A DNA stretch of 64,000 nucleotides from Asticcacaulis tiandongensis (GCF_006475605.1 NZ_ML636837.1:1-64000), one strand, 5' to 3'. Positions 46,529 through 55,637 are shown, counted from the stretch's first letter. A program made the numbers and translations. Notes: generated by a model from the letters alone, not told the origin.

Positions 46529-47803
46529 ATGAAAAAGCCACTCGTCGCCGCCCTTTTCGCCACGCTGGGTTTAGGTCTGTCCGGTAACGCTCTGGCGCAG
46601 AAGACTCATACGGTGGCGAATGGCTCTGACCTGTCGCAATTTCGCAGTCTGCGCGCTGAGGGTATGGCGGCCTTAGAGAAAAATGACCGACAGAACGCCT
46701 TGCGGCTGTTTACAGAAGCCGGAAACATCCTGCCGGATTCGCCGTCTATTCTGCTTCTTAAGGCGCAAGCCGAGCTTGAGCTTAACCGCCGCCCCAATGC
46801 CAAGGCCCTGCTGAGCGAATATGTCCGGCGCGGCCTGACGCTTGATCTGGGGCGACATTCGGAATTTATTCCAATCTGGGATGAAACGCTTGAGGCGAAG
46901 CTGGCGGAAAATCGCAGTGCGAAGGGGGCCGTCAATATCCTGCACACCCTGCCCGATCTCAATCTGATTGAAGCCCTGACCGTGACCGATGAGGGCGTGA
47001 TCATTGTGTCGGCCATTCATACCGGCTCCATCAGCCGTGTAACGGATGCGGGATTAGAGAAAATTGTCGCTTTCCGGCCCGGCGTGGCGGCGCAAGGGGT
47101 GACCTGGCGCAACGGGCAGCTTTGGGCGACCACAGCGGCCACGCGCCAAACCAAAGGCTTCGACGGGCCGGGAAAAATCACCTCAAAGATTATTCGCATT
47201 GATCCGGCAAACGGCACGATTGCCGAGACGTTTAATACCGATATCAAGCGTCGCCTGTCGGATATTCATGCCGGTGCCGAAGACCTCTATGTGGCTGATT
47301 TTGATACCGGCGAGGTGCTGCGGCTCAATGGCTATAAAGGCACACCTGAGGTTCTGATCCCCGAAGGCTATCTGGAGGCCCCGCAAGGGCTGGTCGAAAG
47401 CGCGGACGGGCGCTACCTGATGGTCGCCGATCACAGTTCGGGCCTGTACCGCGTTGATCTGCACGAAGGCAGCCTGATCCGCCTGATGGCACCGAACGAA
47501 ACGGTGCTGATGGGGATGGACAGCCTACTGCTCTATGGCAACGACATTATCGCCGTTCAGAATGGTCTTAAGCCGGAGCGCATTCTGCGTCTCAGAATGC
47601 AGCCTGACTGGGGCGGCATTGACAGCGCCGAAGTCATCCTGCGCGGCGGGCCGGATGTGCAGGAGCCTTCGGGCGCGCAGATTGTCGGGGATCGCCTGAT
47701 CTTTGTCGCCCGCAGCCAGTGGTCGGAATTTAATGCACAGGGTCTGTCGGATAATGACACGCCGAAACCGGCCCTTATTGGTGAGATCAGGCTTCAGCCC
47801 TAA
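46529..47803 (+). CDS. exported protein with TPR-like N-terminus and six-bladed-propeller-like domain
   Basis: A 424-residue exported protein, signal peptide ending ALA-Q (about residue 23). Residues 30-120 hold TPR-like helices ('GMAALEKNDRQNALRLFTEAG', 'LLLKAQAELELNRR'). Residues 130-420 look like an SMP-30/NHL-type beta-propeller ('GVIIVSAIHTGSISRVTD', 'QGLVESADGRYLMVADHSSGL'). I cannot name the family. It stands alone on the plus strand after the Lrp gene. The substrate of the propeller is unknown. Confidence 0.75.
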   Translation: MKKPLVAALFATLGLGLSGNALAQKTHTVANGSDLSQFRSLRAEGMAALEKNDRQNALRLFTEAGNILPDSPSILLLKAQAELELNRRPNAKALLSEYVRRGLTLDLGRHSEFIPIWDETLEAKLAENRSAKGAVNILHTLPDLNLIEALTVTDEGVIIVSAIHTGSISRVTDAGLEKIVAFRPGVAAQGVTWRNGQLWATTAATRQTKGFDGPGKITSKIIRIDPANGTIAETFNTDIKRRLSDIHAGAEDLYVADFDTGEVLRLNGYKGTPEVLIPEGYLEAPQGLVESADGRYLMVADHSSGLYRVDLHEGSLIRLMAPNETVLMGMDSLLLYGNDIIAVQNGLKPERILRLRMQPDWGGIDSAEVILRGGPDVQEPSGAQIVGDRLIFVARSQWSEFNAQGLSDNDTPKPALIGEIRLQP

Positions 47804-47848
47804 ACCCGATTTTATGTCCTGCGGTCTGTGAATTGACTCCCGAAGCAC

Positions 47849-47874
47849 AATATGCAAAGTTTACTTTGCATATT
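47849..47874. promoter_or_regulatory. perfect 11+11 palindrome, candidate operator
   Basis: AATATGCAAAG and CTTTGCATATT flank TTTA. A further TTGCAAAAT half-site follows. It lies 42 bases before the membrane/XRE gene pair, so the XRE protein encoded there may bind it. Confidence 0.6.
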
Positions 47875-47915
47875 GCAAAATAAACTGGGCAATTACCTAC
47901 CTCTGGGAGACTGAA

Positions 47916-48392
47916 ATGACACCGCGCCCTCAATCCCGCCCACGCCTTTATCTGCTCTTTCTGGCCTTTTGTATTATTCCCGGCCTCTCGGTCATCGCCG
48001 CCATTCCATGGCTGAAGACACAGCCGGACAATCTGGTGTTTCTGCTGACCGGAATTGCTGCGGCTATCACTATTCTGGCCAGTCTGGCACTTGCCATTCT
48101 TCATGATCGCTCAATGGGAGAATGGGAGCGAAGCAATTCACGTTTTTCCGTCTTTTGGGGCGATGCGATTGGCACATCTCTGGTGGGTTTGCTGCTTGCG
48201 GTACCTGTATTCCGCGATTGGGTCGTGTCCATAGTCACCGCTTTCTCCGGGACAGCCAACATAGATGCGCAATCTGTCATCCTCGCTTTCGTGGGCGGCT
48301 TCATCACGGTTGTCATGGCGCGCGTCCTGTGTATGGCGTTGATCAGCATCGGCTGGACATTCTGGAAGTCACGACCGGCCCGCGAAGTATGA
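47916..48392 (+). CDS. four-helix membrane protein of unknown function
   Basis: A 158-residue protein with four hydrophobic helices (about 10-30, 40-62, 85-105, 120-142), short loops and a basic N-terminus. I do not recognise it. GGGAG precedes the ATG. Its stop overlaps the start of the small XRE gene (ATGA), the layout seen where a short HTH protein regulates a membrane partner. The operator-like palindrome just upstream supports joint autoregulation. Confidence 0.75.
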   Translation: MTPRPQSRPRLYLLFLAFCIIPGLSVIAAIPWLKTQPDNLVFLLTGIAAAITILASLALAILHDRSMGEWERSNSRFSVFWGDAIGTSLVGLLLAVPVFRDWVVSIVTAFSGTANIDAQSVILAFVGGFITVVMARVLCMALISIGWTFWKSRPAREV

Positions 48393-48595
48393 AAAACCGC
48401 ATCCGTGTGCTTCGTGCTGAGCGCCGCTGGAGTCAGGCCGATCTGGCGGCTCAGGTTGGGGTATCGCGCAACTCAATCATTTCAATCGAGAATGGCCACT
48501 TCGACCCATCACTTACGCTCGCTTTCGATATTGCCGCAGCATTCGAAATGAAAATCGAGGACATTTTCGAGCGCGAACGGGGCAAAAGCGCGTAA
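48389..48595 (+). CDS. small XRE family regulator
   Basis: A 68-residue protein that is a single HTH_3 domain ('RRWSQADLAAQVGVSRNSIISIENG') with a short C-terminal helix ('EMKIEDIFERERGK'), like the YgzD-type compact regulators. It starts inside the end of the membrane-protein gene by the ATGA overlap. The palindrome at 47849 is its likely binding site. Confidence 0.85.
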   Translation: MKNRIRVLRAERRWSQADLAAQVGVSRNSIISIENGHFDPSLTLAFDIAAAFEMKIEDIFERERGKSA

Positions 48596-48628
48596 GGGCA
48601 TAACTGAAAGTCACACACTTTAGCCTTT

Positions 48629-48685
48629 ATGCCCCCTCCGGCCAGACAAGCTGGCCACCTCCCCCGCTATGCAGGGGAGGATGAA
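48629..48685. repeat. REP-like intergenic repeat, family B copy 3
   Basis: ATGCCCCCTCC, GGCCAGacaaGCTGGCC hairpin, ACCTCCCCC, GCTATGCAGGGGAGGATGAA. It has lost the AAGTAAGAT leader present in other B copies. Confidence 0.8.
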
Positions 48686-48739
48686 AGAGGCCGCTTCGCA
48701 AAATTGTGAACGCGGCCAGGAGATCGGCGCTTGCCATTC

Positions 48740-48765
48740 TATAATTGCGAGTTATTCTCATTATC
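48740..48765 (+). promoter_or_regulatory. TATAAT with overlapping Fur-box-like sequence
   Basis: A consensus -10 (TATAAT, 48740-48745) is directly followed by TGCGAGTTATTCTCATTATC (48746-48765), whose complement GATAATGAGAATAACTCGCA resembles the Fur consensus GATAATGATAATCATTATC. No good -35 is visible. A repressor here would block transcription of the small ORF at 48791. Confidence 0.45.
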
Positions 48766-48790
48766 GGAATCGCACAATGAGGTCACGATC

Positions 48791-48931
48791 ATGATTTTAC
48801 TGACACTTGGGGCGCAGAACATGGCGCAGCTGATGACCCCCAGACCTGACCCTGCCCGCCCTCAGTCAAACGGCGTGGTTGCGTTTGTAAAACCGACCAC
48901 GCCCCGCAATGGCACAGTCAAGACGGGCTGA
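48791..48931 (+). CDS. short ORF (46 residues) behind the Fur-box-like promoter
   Basis: A 46-residue ORF, start ATG at 48791 with GAGG eight bases upstream. The first half is hydrophobic (MILLTLGAQNMAQLM) and the second is Pro/Arg/Ser-rich. I do not recognise it. It does not match the HemP family that commonly follows Fur boxes in this size range. Only the promoter and Shine-Dalgarno support it as real. Confidence 0.4.
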   Translation: MILLTLGAQNMAQLMTPRPDPARPQSNGVVAFVKPTTPRNGTVKTG

Positions 48932-49157
48932 TCTGACCCGATCACCTGCGCGTTAACCTTCTGACACTTAAAAGCGCCAATATTACCGCCTTTTCAACTG
49001 TGTTTATGGTTAACAAAAGTCTTTACGCAAATTAACCTTTGTGCCACCACTGGCATTCTTCGTGCGTATAAACACGCAGAAGGTTCAGGTCTGTGCCGTT
49101 TAAGGACAATAGTCCATTGACGCAGACCGGACGCCAGACAGGGAATGATGGTTTAAG

Positions 49158-49667
49158 ATGCGTGCGGTTTTCAAAGCGACGACTATAGTTTTGGGTGTTC
49201 TGGGCGCGTTGTACGCGCCGCTGGCTCAGGCCGCGCACCTTTCGTTTGACCGCGTCACCGCCCCCGCTGCGCCCACTGATACCCGCCTCAGTGCCGACCT
49301 GAATGGGGACGGCCTCAAGGACGAGGTCTGGTTCAGCCATAATGGTCAGGATCGTCTTCATCTGCATGTGCGCTTTGCCGGTGCTGATTTTGGCGACGAC
49401 CAGATCGTCACCGGCCTTGATGCCGCACAGGCGCATCAGCTTCAGAGCACCCCTGCGGGGATTTACCGGCTGGATTGTGGTGATTTCGCCAGCGCCTGCG
49501 ATCAGGAAATTGTCCGTACCGATCATGACGGACTTATCCTCAGCTTAGATGAAGGCCTGACCATCCTCATTCACTGGAACGGTGAGGCTTTCGAGCAGGA
49601 TTTCGTTGCCAGCAATGAGGTGCGTCTACGTCGCGCCATGGCCGTCCGCTTTGCGCTTAATCTCTGA
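49158..49667 (+). CDS. exported protein with EF-hand-like calcium motif
   Basis: A 169-residue exported protein, signal peptide ending AQA-AH (about residue 25). The segment DLNGDGLKDEVWF at about 47-60 has the D-x-N-x-D-G-x-x-D pattern of an EF-hand or dockerin calcium loop, next to a FG-GAP-like repeat. The rest is mixed beta with 'YRLDCGDFASACDQE'. No motif for an enzymatic function. It stands alone between the short ORF and the HxlR gene. Confidence 0.7.
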   Translation: MRAVFKATTIVLGVLGALYAPLAQAAHLSFDRVTAPAAPTDTRLSADLNGDGLKDEVWFSHNGQDRLHLHVRFAGADFGDDQIVTGLDAAQAHQLQSTPAGIYRLDCGDFASACDQEIVRTDHDGLILSLDEGLTILIHWNGEAFEQDFVASNEVRLRRAMAVRFALNL

Positions 49668-49769
49668 TTAACCGAAAACCTTAGGCAATCGTAAGTTTCT
49701 TGACATTAGACCCTTGGGGCAAGGGGTGGCTTACGCGGGGTAAGCTTTAAAAAAACATGTCGGAAACAA

Positions 49770-50273
49770 ATGGGACGATCTGCAGATTATTCTAATGAGA
49801 AGTGCGCCATAGCCGGTGCGTTGGATCTGGTTGGGGAACCCTGGACATTACTGATTATCCGCGATGCCTTTCGCGGGTTCAGCCGGTTTGAGCAATGGCA
49901 GAAAAATACCGGTATTGCGCGCAATGTGCTGGCGGCGCGGCTGAAGCGGCTGGTGGCCATGGGCATCTTACAGGCGCGTCCCTATCATGAGAAACCGTTG
50001 CGGCATGAATATGTGCTCACCGATCGCGGGCGCAGCCTTAAGGGCGTGCTATTGGCGCTCTATGGCTGGGGGCAGGAGCATGTCTACAAGGACCGGCAGC
50101 CGGTGCTGACCTTCCGCCACCGTCAGACCGAAGAAACCCTCAGGCCGCGCATATATGATGAAGGCACAGGGTCACGCATTTTCCTTCAGGATATTGTGTT
50201 TGACTATAATCCCGAAGCGCCCAGTCTGGCGGAAATCTATGCAGAGATAGACGTATCAGACAATAAGGGCTGA
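49770..50273 (+). CDS. HxlR family transcriptional regulator
   Basis: A 167-residue winged-helix regulator of the HxlR type: '[21 protein letters not shown]' is the family's N-terminal signature, followed by '[20 protein letters not shown]' and '[17 protein letters not shown]'. Its 3' end overlaps the convergent mnmA gene by 37 bp. Ligand and targets unknown. CGGAAAC lies before the ATG. Confidence 0.88.
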   Translation: MGRSADYSNEKCAIAGALDLVGEPWTLLIIRDAFRGFSRFEQWQKNTGIARNVLAARLKRLVAMGILQARPYHEKPLRHEYVLTDRGRSLKGVLLALYGWGQEHVYKDRQPVLTFRHRQTEETLRPRIYDEGTGSRIFLQDIVFDYNPEAPSLAEIYAEIDVSDNKG

Positions 50274-51448
50274 GTGCGTTCAATAAAGCCGCCACCCAAG
50301 ACGCGGTCTTCGTCCTCGGCATCATAAAGCACGCAGGCCTGACCGGGTGCGACGCCTTCTTCGCCATCGGCAAACACAATCTTTAAGGCACCGGCTTCGA
50401 AGGCCAGATGCGCCGGAATCGGCGGGCGGGTCGAGCGCACACGCGCACGCACCGGCAGAGCTTTTTCAGCCGCCGCTTGCAAACTGTCTTCGTCCCCAAG
50501 CCAGTTGGTTTCCTTGAGGATCAGGGCCTTGGTCAGCAGCGCCTCACGCGGGCCGACAATGACACGACGCGTTTCCGCCTCAAGACGGATAACAAACAGA
50601 GGCTCACCCACGGCGATATTGAGGCCGCGCCTCTGACCGATCGTATAGCCGATAATGCCCTCGTGCTGACCGAGCACCCGCCCGTCGATATGGACAATTT
50701 CGCCGGTTTCGCGGCCCTGAGGGCGCAGACGGTCGATGAGGTTGGTATATTTGCCCTCAGGGACGAAGCAGATGTCCTGACTGTCGGGCTTATGGGCGAT
50801 GTTCAGTCCCAGTTGGCGGGCAATGTCGCGCACCTGCGGCTTGGGGATCTGCGCCAGCGGGAAGCGCAGGAAATCAAGCTGTTCCGACGTTGTGGCAAAC
50901 AGGAAATAGGACTGGTCACGGCTCTTGTCGATAGCGCGGCGCATCTCAATGCGGTTGCCGGTGTCGGCGCGTTCGACATAATGGCCCGTGGCCATGGCTT
51001 CGGCCCCGAGATCGCGGGCGACATCGAGAAGATCGCGGAACTTGACCGTCTGATTGCAGCGGATACAGGGTACAGGGGTTTCACCGCGCAGGTAGGAATC
51101 GGCAAATTCCTCGATGACCGAATCCCTGAAGCGGCTTTCATAATCGAGGACGTAATGGGCGATGCCGATCTTTTCCGCCGCCACGCGGGCGTCATGAATA
51201 TCCTGACCGGCGCAGCAGGCCCCCGTCTTTTTCAGAGCCTGACCATGATCATAAAGTTGCAGGGTGACGCCGATAACTTCGTATCCGGCGACATGCAGAA
51301 GGGCGGCAACGACGCTTGAGTCCACCCCGCCGGACATGGCCGCCACAATACGCGCACCCACGGGTAAGCCGACGCTTGCGCGTGTGGCCTCAATCGCAGA
51401 CGTCAGATCGGCGGATTCGAGCGCAGGAATGGGACAGGCGATGGTCAT
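50237..51448 (-). CDS. mnmA: tRNA-specific 2-thiouridylase
   Basis: A 403-residue enzyme that thiolates U34 of tRNA-Lys, -Glu and -Gln. The PP-loop is SGGVDSS (39-45), one catalytic Cys is in '[10 protein letters not shown]' and the second in '[10 protein letters not shown]'. The tRNA-binding 'KPDSQD' and '[12 protein letters not shown]' segments are present. About 30 N-terminal residues precede the PP-loop strand, slightly longer than E. coli MnmA. Its 3' end overlaps the HxlR gene. Confidence 0.94.
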   Translation of the reverse strand: MTIACPIPALESADLTSAIEATRASVGLPVGARIVAAMSGGVDSSVVAALLHVAGYEVIGVTLQLYDHGQALKKTGACCAGQDIHDARVAAEKIGIAHYVLDYESRFRDSVIEEFADSYLRGETPVPCIRCNQTVKFRDLLDVARDLGAEAMATGHYVERADTGNRIEMRRAIDKSRDQSYFLFATTSEQLDFLRFPLAQIPKPQVRDIARQLGLNIAHKPDSQDICFVPEGKYTNLIDRLRPQGRETGEIVHIDGRVLGQHEGIIGYTIGQRRGLNIAVGEPLFVIRLEAETRRVIVGPREALLTKALILKETNWLGDEDSLQAAAEKALPVRARVRSTRPPIPAHLAFEAGALKIVFADGEEGVAPGQACVLYDAEDEDRVLGGGFIERTQPLLSDTSISA

Positions 51449-51510
51449 ACGCGCCTAAATAGGCGCTTTATCGTCAAATGAGTAGGGGTTGAGGGAAAAA
51501 ATGCACTACG

Positions 51511-51575
51511 CCCTTCTCCTCCCTGCTTGCGGAGAGGTGGCCCTAAGGGCCGGAGGGGTATTCTTCTTTGTGCTT
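51511..51575. repeat. REP-like repeat, family B in inverted orientation
   Basis: The minus strand reads ATACCCCTCCGG, CCCTTAGGG, CCACCTCTCC, GCAAGCAGGGAGGAGAA, the reverse of the B layout. It sits next to a family C copy, forming a composite head-to-head pair, and covers the 3' end of the gene at 51543. Confidence 0.75.
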
Positions 51576-52055
51576 CAAGTAAGAAACCCTCCCGTCACTT
51601 TGCTTTTTCGCAAAGCGCCACCCTCCCGCAAAGCAGGAGGGAGGAAGGCAGATTTCAGGTGGCATCCTGTCAGGGCGACGGACGAGCCAGGCTACCGTTC
51701 CGGCAATAAGGCCGCATATGGCTACGAGTACAATATCTCCCCACGATAGCCATGAAAGAAAACCGCCCATAACAAATGCGGGCAAACTATGCCAGACAAG
51801 TGCAGTAATGCTGCGTTTCTGCATCTGCCATTGTATCGGCAAGCCGATCAGACACAGGGCGAGAAAGAACCCAATCCCCGCAAAAATACCCCACCAAAAG
51901 GTCATACCCCATGTGCTGCGATAAATTTGCAGGCTGGGCTGGCGAACATAGTTTGTGACCAGATCATAGAGAAACAAAAAGGCCGTTGCGATTATGGCCC
52001 CGACAAGACAGGCAAAAACTGACTTTGCGAGTTTTGCAGCGCGGTCTTTAGTCAT
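51543..52055 (-). CDS. membrane protein of unknown function, repeat-derived C-terminus
   Basis: A 170-residue protein with four hydrophobic helices (about 12-32, 47-70, 80-100, 103-125). I do not recognise it. The ATG at 52055 has AGG a few bases upstream; an ATG at 52076 would overlap the neighbouring gene by 11 bp. From about residue 137 the coding sequence runs through family C and B repeats, giving a low-complexity tail 'PSCFAGGWRFAKKQSDGRVS' and ending YPSGP, which is unlikely to be ancestral. It forms a probable operon with the gene at 52066. Confidence 0.7.
   Translation of the reverse strand: MTKDRAAKLAKSVFACLVGAIIATAFLFLYDLVTNYVRQPSLQIYRSTWGMTFWWGIFAGIGFFLALCLIGLPIQWQMQKRSITALVWHSLPAFVMGGFLSWLSWGDIVLVAICGLIAGTVAWLVRRPDRMPPEICLPPSCFAGGWRFAKKQSDGRVSYLKHKEEYPSGP
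51577..51645. repeat. REP-like intergenic repeat, family C copy 2
   Basis: AAGTAAGAAACCCTCCCGTC, ACTTTGCTTTTTCGCAAAGCG hairpin, CCACCCTCCCGCAAAGCAGGAGGGAGG hairpin. It matches the family C copy at 26132 almost base for base over 55 bp and lies inside the coding sequence of the gene at 51543. Confidence 0.85.
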
Positions 52056-52065
52056 CAACCTGATC

Positions 52066-52521
52066 TCATTTGGCATCAAGGAATGCTGTTTGCGGACGAA
52101 TAATGAGCCATGCCAGACCGGCATATATAGCGCCCGCGCAAATGCCGAATACTGACGCATGTAAGAACAAACCACTGTCAAAAGTTCCGCTCAGCCAAAC
52201 ATATAACAAGGGAGAGATTTGTAAAATCAATGCGCCTATGCTTGCCCCCAAGAGCATGGTGCGCCAAAAATCGGTTATCTTACGGCGTATTAAGGCATCC
52301 ATGACAGGCGTCCCTATCATTAAAAGAAGTATCAGGGATGTAAGCGCTGATGCGATATAAATAATAAGGGGGCCGAGGCTAACAAAAGGCCAGAAAATCA
52401 CCTTGGTCAGACCTATAAATCCAGTATGCGGATTTATTATCTCAAAAGTAACAACAAACGGCCCAACTATATAGCTGCCGATCAATGCGCTGAACAGATA
52501 GCCAAGAAAAACCCTCTTCAT
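52066..52521 (-). CDS. four-helix membrane protein of unknown function
   Basis: A 151-residue protein with four hydrophobic helices and short polar loops; I do not recognise it. GGGGGG is four bases before ATG 52521, and the RBS overlaps the upstream edge of accD's neighbourhood. Its A/T content is above that of the window average. It overlaps or touches the downstream membrane-protein gene and resembles it in layout, so the two may be diverged paralogues; sequence identity is too low for me to say. Confidence 0.7.
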   Translation of the reverse strand: MKRVFLGYLFSALIGSYIVGPFVVTFEIINPHTGFIGLTKVIFWPFVSLGPLIIYIASALTSLILLLMIGTPVMDALIRRKITDFWRTMLLGASIGALILQISPLLYVWLSGTFDSGLFLHASVFGICAGAIYAGLAWLIIRPQTAFLDAK

Positions 52522-52557
52522 ACTGCCCCCCTTAACCGCCCCCAACGGATGCAGGGC

Positions 52558-53496
52558 TTAGCCTGCGCGGCGTTTGCCATCCATCAGCATCGACATCAGC
52601 GCCCCCAGAACCGCAGACAGTTCGTGGCGGTGGACGACACGATCGACCATACCTTTTTCCACCAGATATTCCGCCCGCTGGAAGCCTTCGGGCAGTTTTT
52701 CGCGGATGGTGGTTTCGATGACGCGCGGCCCTGCGAAGCAAATCAGGGCATTGGGTTCAGCCAGATGGATATCACCAAGCATGGCATAGGAGGCCGAAAC
52801 CCCGCCGGTCGTCGGGTCAGCCAGCACCACAATATAGGGCAGTTGCGCGGCCTTGAGTTCCTGAATGGCCAGCGTCGTCCGCGCCAGCTGCATCAGGCTC
52901 AGGGTGCCTTCCTGCATACGCGCACCGCCGGAAGCCGTAATGGCCACGAGTGGACATTTACGTTCAATGGCGTAGCGGGCCGCGGCGATAAAGGCCTCAC
53001 CGGCCGCCATACCGAGTGACCCGCCCATAAAGGTAAAGTCCTGCACCAGCACGACGCAAGGCACGTCCTGCACCTTACCATAGCCGATCTGCATGGTGTC
53101 CTTGGCGCCGGTTGAGGCGCGAGCGGCCTTCAGGCGGTCGGCATAGGGCTTGCCGTCAGAAAAGTGCAGGGGGTCTTCGGGGACGTTGGGCGTGTCGAGG
53201 GCTTCGTATTCGCCGTCATCGAACGTATAGCTCAGGCGCGTTTGCGCATTGAGGCGCATATGCCGACCGGTCGGCGTCACCCACTGGGCGGCCTCAAGGT
53301 CGGGGCGGTAGATCATCTCACCGGTGTCAGGGTCCTTGACCCAGAGGTTTTCCGGCGTCTCACGCTTGGGCGACACCAGTTTGGACACGCCGGGGGCGAT
53401 CTTGGCAAGCCAGCCACCGCCTTCGCGGCGCTCAGGAGTATTACGGGCGTTTGGCAATGGACGTCTGCTTTTTTCCAGTTTATCGGCAATGGCCAT
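52558..53496 (-). CDS. accD: acetyl-CoA carboxylase carboxyltransferase beta subunit, without zinc ribbon
   Basis: A 312-residue AccD, the beta half of the carboxyltransferase that makes malonyl-CoA. The crotonase-like core is intact ('[21 protein letters not shown]', '[16 protein letters not shown]', '[13 protein letters not shown]'). The N-terminal zinc ribbon, normally four cysteines in two CxxC pairs, here reads '[11 protein letters not shown]' and '[10 protein letters not shown]', so all four Cys are replaced. Alphaproteobacterial AccDs often lack some; total loss suggests no zinc binding. The start could be GTG 53508 or ATG 53496. It follows trpA at 75 bp, as in other Caulobacterales. 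Confidence 0.93.
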   Translation of the reverse strand: MAIADKLEKSRRPLPNARNTPERREGGGWLAKIAPGVSKLVSPKRETPENLWVKDPDTGEMIYRPDLEAAQWVTPTGRHMRLNAQTRLSYTFDDGEYEALDTPNVPEDPLHFSDGKPYADRLKAARASTGAKDTMQIGYGKVQDVPCVVLVQDFTFMGGSLGMAAGEAFIAAARYAIERKCPLVAITASGGARMQEGTLSLMQLARTTLAIQELKAAQLPYIVVLADPTTGGVSASYAMLGDIHLAEPNALICFAGPRVIETTIREKLPEGFQRAEYLVEKGMVDRVVHRHELSAVLGALMSMLMDGKRRAG

Positions 53497-53583
53497 ATGT
53501 TCAGTCACTCCGTCGGCGAGTCATTAATCTGCTGCCTCATGTTATCCAAAAACCGGCACCCACTTTTTGGCATGAGGCACGTA

Positions 53584-54402
53584 TTACACACGCGCCTGAT
53601 GTACAGCCTGAGCCAAAACGCGCGCGGTTTCCAGCACTTTTGTTACAGCCTGAGCGTTTTCAGGTAAAGATTTCTTGATTTCATCCACCAGAGCCGAACC
53701 GACCACGGCGGCATCGGCAATGCGGGCCACTTCGGCGGCGCGTTCCGGTGTACGTATGCCAAAGCCGACCACGACCGGCAGACCTGACGCCGCCTTGACC
53801 TTGGCCACTTCGGCGGCGATGCCACCGGCATCGACTTCCTTGACGCCGGTCACACCGGCGACCGAGACATAATAGATGAAGCCCTTGGTGCGTTTAATGA
53901 GTGTCTGGAGACGCGCGGCATCGGTCGTAGGCGTCGCCAGACGGATCAGGGCCACATCGGCGGCATCGAGCGCATCGCTCAGGCCATCGGCTTCTTCGGG
54001 CGGGCAATCGACCACGATCAGGCCGTCAATACCAGCCTCAGCGCAGGCATTGGCAAAGCCTTCATAGCCCATGTTCTCAACGGGATTCATATAGCCCATC
54101 AGAATCAGCGGAGTGTCCTGATCGGTTTCGCGGAACCGCCGCGCCAGTTCAAACACCTGAGCGATCTTTGTTCCGGCCTTCAGCGAGCGTTCTGCCGCCA
54201 GCTGAATGGTCGGGCCTTCGGCCATCGGATCAGAGAAGGGAAAGCCCAGCTCAATGATATCGACACCGGCAGCGGGCAAGCCTTTGAGGATTTCAAAGGA
54301 CGTTTCCACATCGGGATCACCGGCCATGATATAGGACACAAAGGCCGATTTGTTTTCCGCCTTCAGCTTGGCGAAACGGGCATCAATACGGGCGACGCTC
54401 AT
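53584..54402 (-). CDS. trpA: tryptophan synthase alpha subunit
   Basis: A 272-residue TIM barrel that cleaves indole-3-glycerol phosphate. The catalytic Glu is in 'IIELGFPFSDPMAEGPTIQ'. The acid that follows (Asp60 in Salmonella, in a DPLADGP context) is Glu here, a conservative change at a catalytic position. The phosphate-binding 'VAGVTGVK', 'VVGFGIRTPE' and 'VVGSALVDEI' segments are normal. It lies two bases after trpB in the operon trpF-trpB-trpA. Confidence 0.95.
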   Translation of the reverse strand: MSVARIDARFAKLKAENKSAFVSYIMAGDPDVETSFEILKGLPAAGVDIIELGFPFSDPMAEGPTIQLAAERSLKAGTKIAQVFELARRFRETDQDTPLILMGYMNPVENMGYEGFANACAEAGIDGLIVVDCPPEEADGLSDALDAADVALIRLATPTTDAARLQTLIKRTKGFIYYVSVAGVTGVKEVDAGGIAAEVAKVKAASGLPVVVGFGIRTPERAAEVARIADAAVVGSALVDEIKKSLPENAQAVTKVLETARVLAQAVHQARV

Positions 54403-54404
54403 GC

Positions 54405-55637
54405 TCAGAGGCCTCCCATTTGCTGACCCAGCGCATTGGCGACAGTGAAAATGTCCTTATCACCGCGTCCTGACAGATTAAGCACCACTATACCGCCCTT
54501 ACCCACTTCCTTAGCCAGATCGCCGACACGGGCAATGGCATGGGATGATTCGAGTGCCGGAATAATGCCCTCAAGCTTCGAGGTCAACTGGAAGGCTTCG
54601 AGGGCCTCTTTGTCGGTCGCTGTCACGTAGCGGGCGCGGCCCGTGTCAAACAGGTGCGCATGTTCCGGCCCGATGCCCGGATAATCAAGGCCTGCCGAAA
54701 TGGAATGCCCCTCAAGAATCTGGCCGTCATCGTCCTGAAGCAAATAGGTACGATTGCCATGCAGGACGCCCGGACGACCGCCATTGAGCGAGGCGGCGTG
54801 GCCGTTATAGACCTCAAGGCCATGACCGGCGGCTTCGACGCCGACGATTTTCACGCTGTCGTCGTCAATAAAGGGGTGGAACAGGCCGATGGCGTTCGAG
54901 CCACCCCCCACAGCGGCGATCACCGCATCCGGCAGACGGCCTTCGAGTTCGAGAATCTGTTCTTTCGTTTCCTTGCCGATCACCGACTGGAAATCGCGCA
55001 CCATCACGGGATAGGGGTGCATGCCTGCCGCCGTACCGATCATGTAATAGGTGTCGTGGACATTGGTCACCCAGTCACGCAGGGCTTCGTTCATCGCGTC
55101 TTTCAGCGTACCATTACCGTTGGTCACAGGGCGAACCTCTGCCCCCAGCAGGTTCATGCGGAAGACGTTGGGCTTTTGGCGCTCAACATCAAGCGCACCC
55201 ATATAGACGATGCACGGCAGGTCAAAACGCGCACAGACGGTGGCCGAGGCCACGCCATGCTGACCGGCACCGGTTTCCGCGATGATGCGCTTACGGCCCA
55301 TACGCTTGGCCAGAAGGATCTGGCCGATGCAGTTATTGATCTTGTGCGCGCCGGTGTGGTTCAGCTCTTCGCGCTTGAAGTAAATCTTTGCACCACCGAA
55401 ATGCTGAGTCAGGCGCTCAGCATAATAGAGCGGTGACGGACGACCGACGAAATATTTCAGCAGGCTGTGGAACTCGGCCCAGAAGGCTTCGTCTTTTTTG
55501 GCGTCTTCCCACGCCTCATTCAGTTCCAGCACCAGCGGCATCAGGGTTTCAGGGACATAGAGCCCGCCGAAATCACCAAACCGGCCCTTGGCGTCCGGCA
55601 TGTCATAGTGGTTGGGAATGGAATGTGTGTCGGTCAT
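54405..55637 (-). CDS. trpB: tryptophan synthase beta subunit
   Basis: A 410-residue PLP enzyme that joins indole and serine. The PLP lysine is in 'HTGAHKINN', followed by '[10 protein letters not shown]' and the phosphate-cradle '[11 protein letters not shown]'. Length and C-terminus ('[12 protein letters not shown]') are standard. The start overlaps the trpF stop by four bases. Confidence 0.97.
   Translation of the reverse strand: MTDTHSIPNHYDMPDAKGRFGDFGGLYVPETLMPLVLELNEAWEDAKKDEAFWAEFHSLLKYFVGRPSPLYYAERLTQHFGGAKIYFKREELNHTGAHKINNCIGQILLAKRMGRKRIIAETGAGQHGVASATVCARFDLPCIVYMGALDVERQKPNVFRMNLLGAEVRPVTNGNGTLKDAMNEALRDWVTNVHDTYYMIGTAAGMHPYPVMVRDFQSVIGKETKEQILELEGRLPDAVIAAVGGGSNAIGLFHPFIDDDSVKIVGVEAAGHGLEVYNGHAASLNGGRPGVLHGNRTYLLQDDDGQILEGHSISAGLDYPGIGPEHAHLFDTGRARYVTATDKEALEAFQLTSKLEGIIPALESSHAIARVGDLAKEVGKGGIVVLNLSGRGDKDIFTVANALGQQMGGL

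Noticed and set aside
50408-51319. Long open frame on the plus strand over mnmA
   Set aside because: Antisense to mnmA with no motif and no ribosome-binding site.
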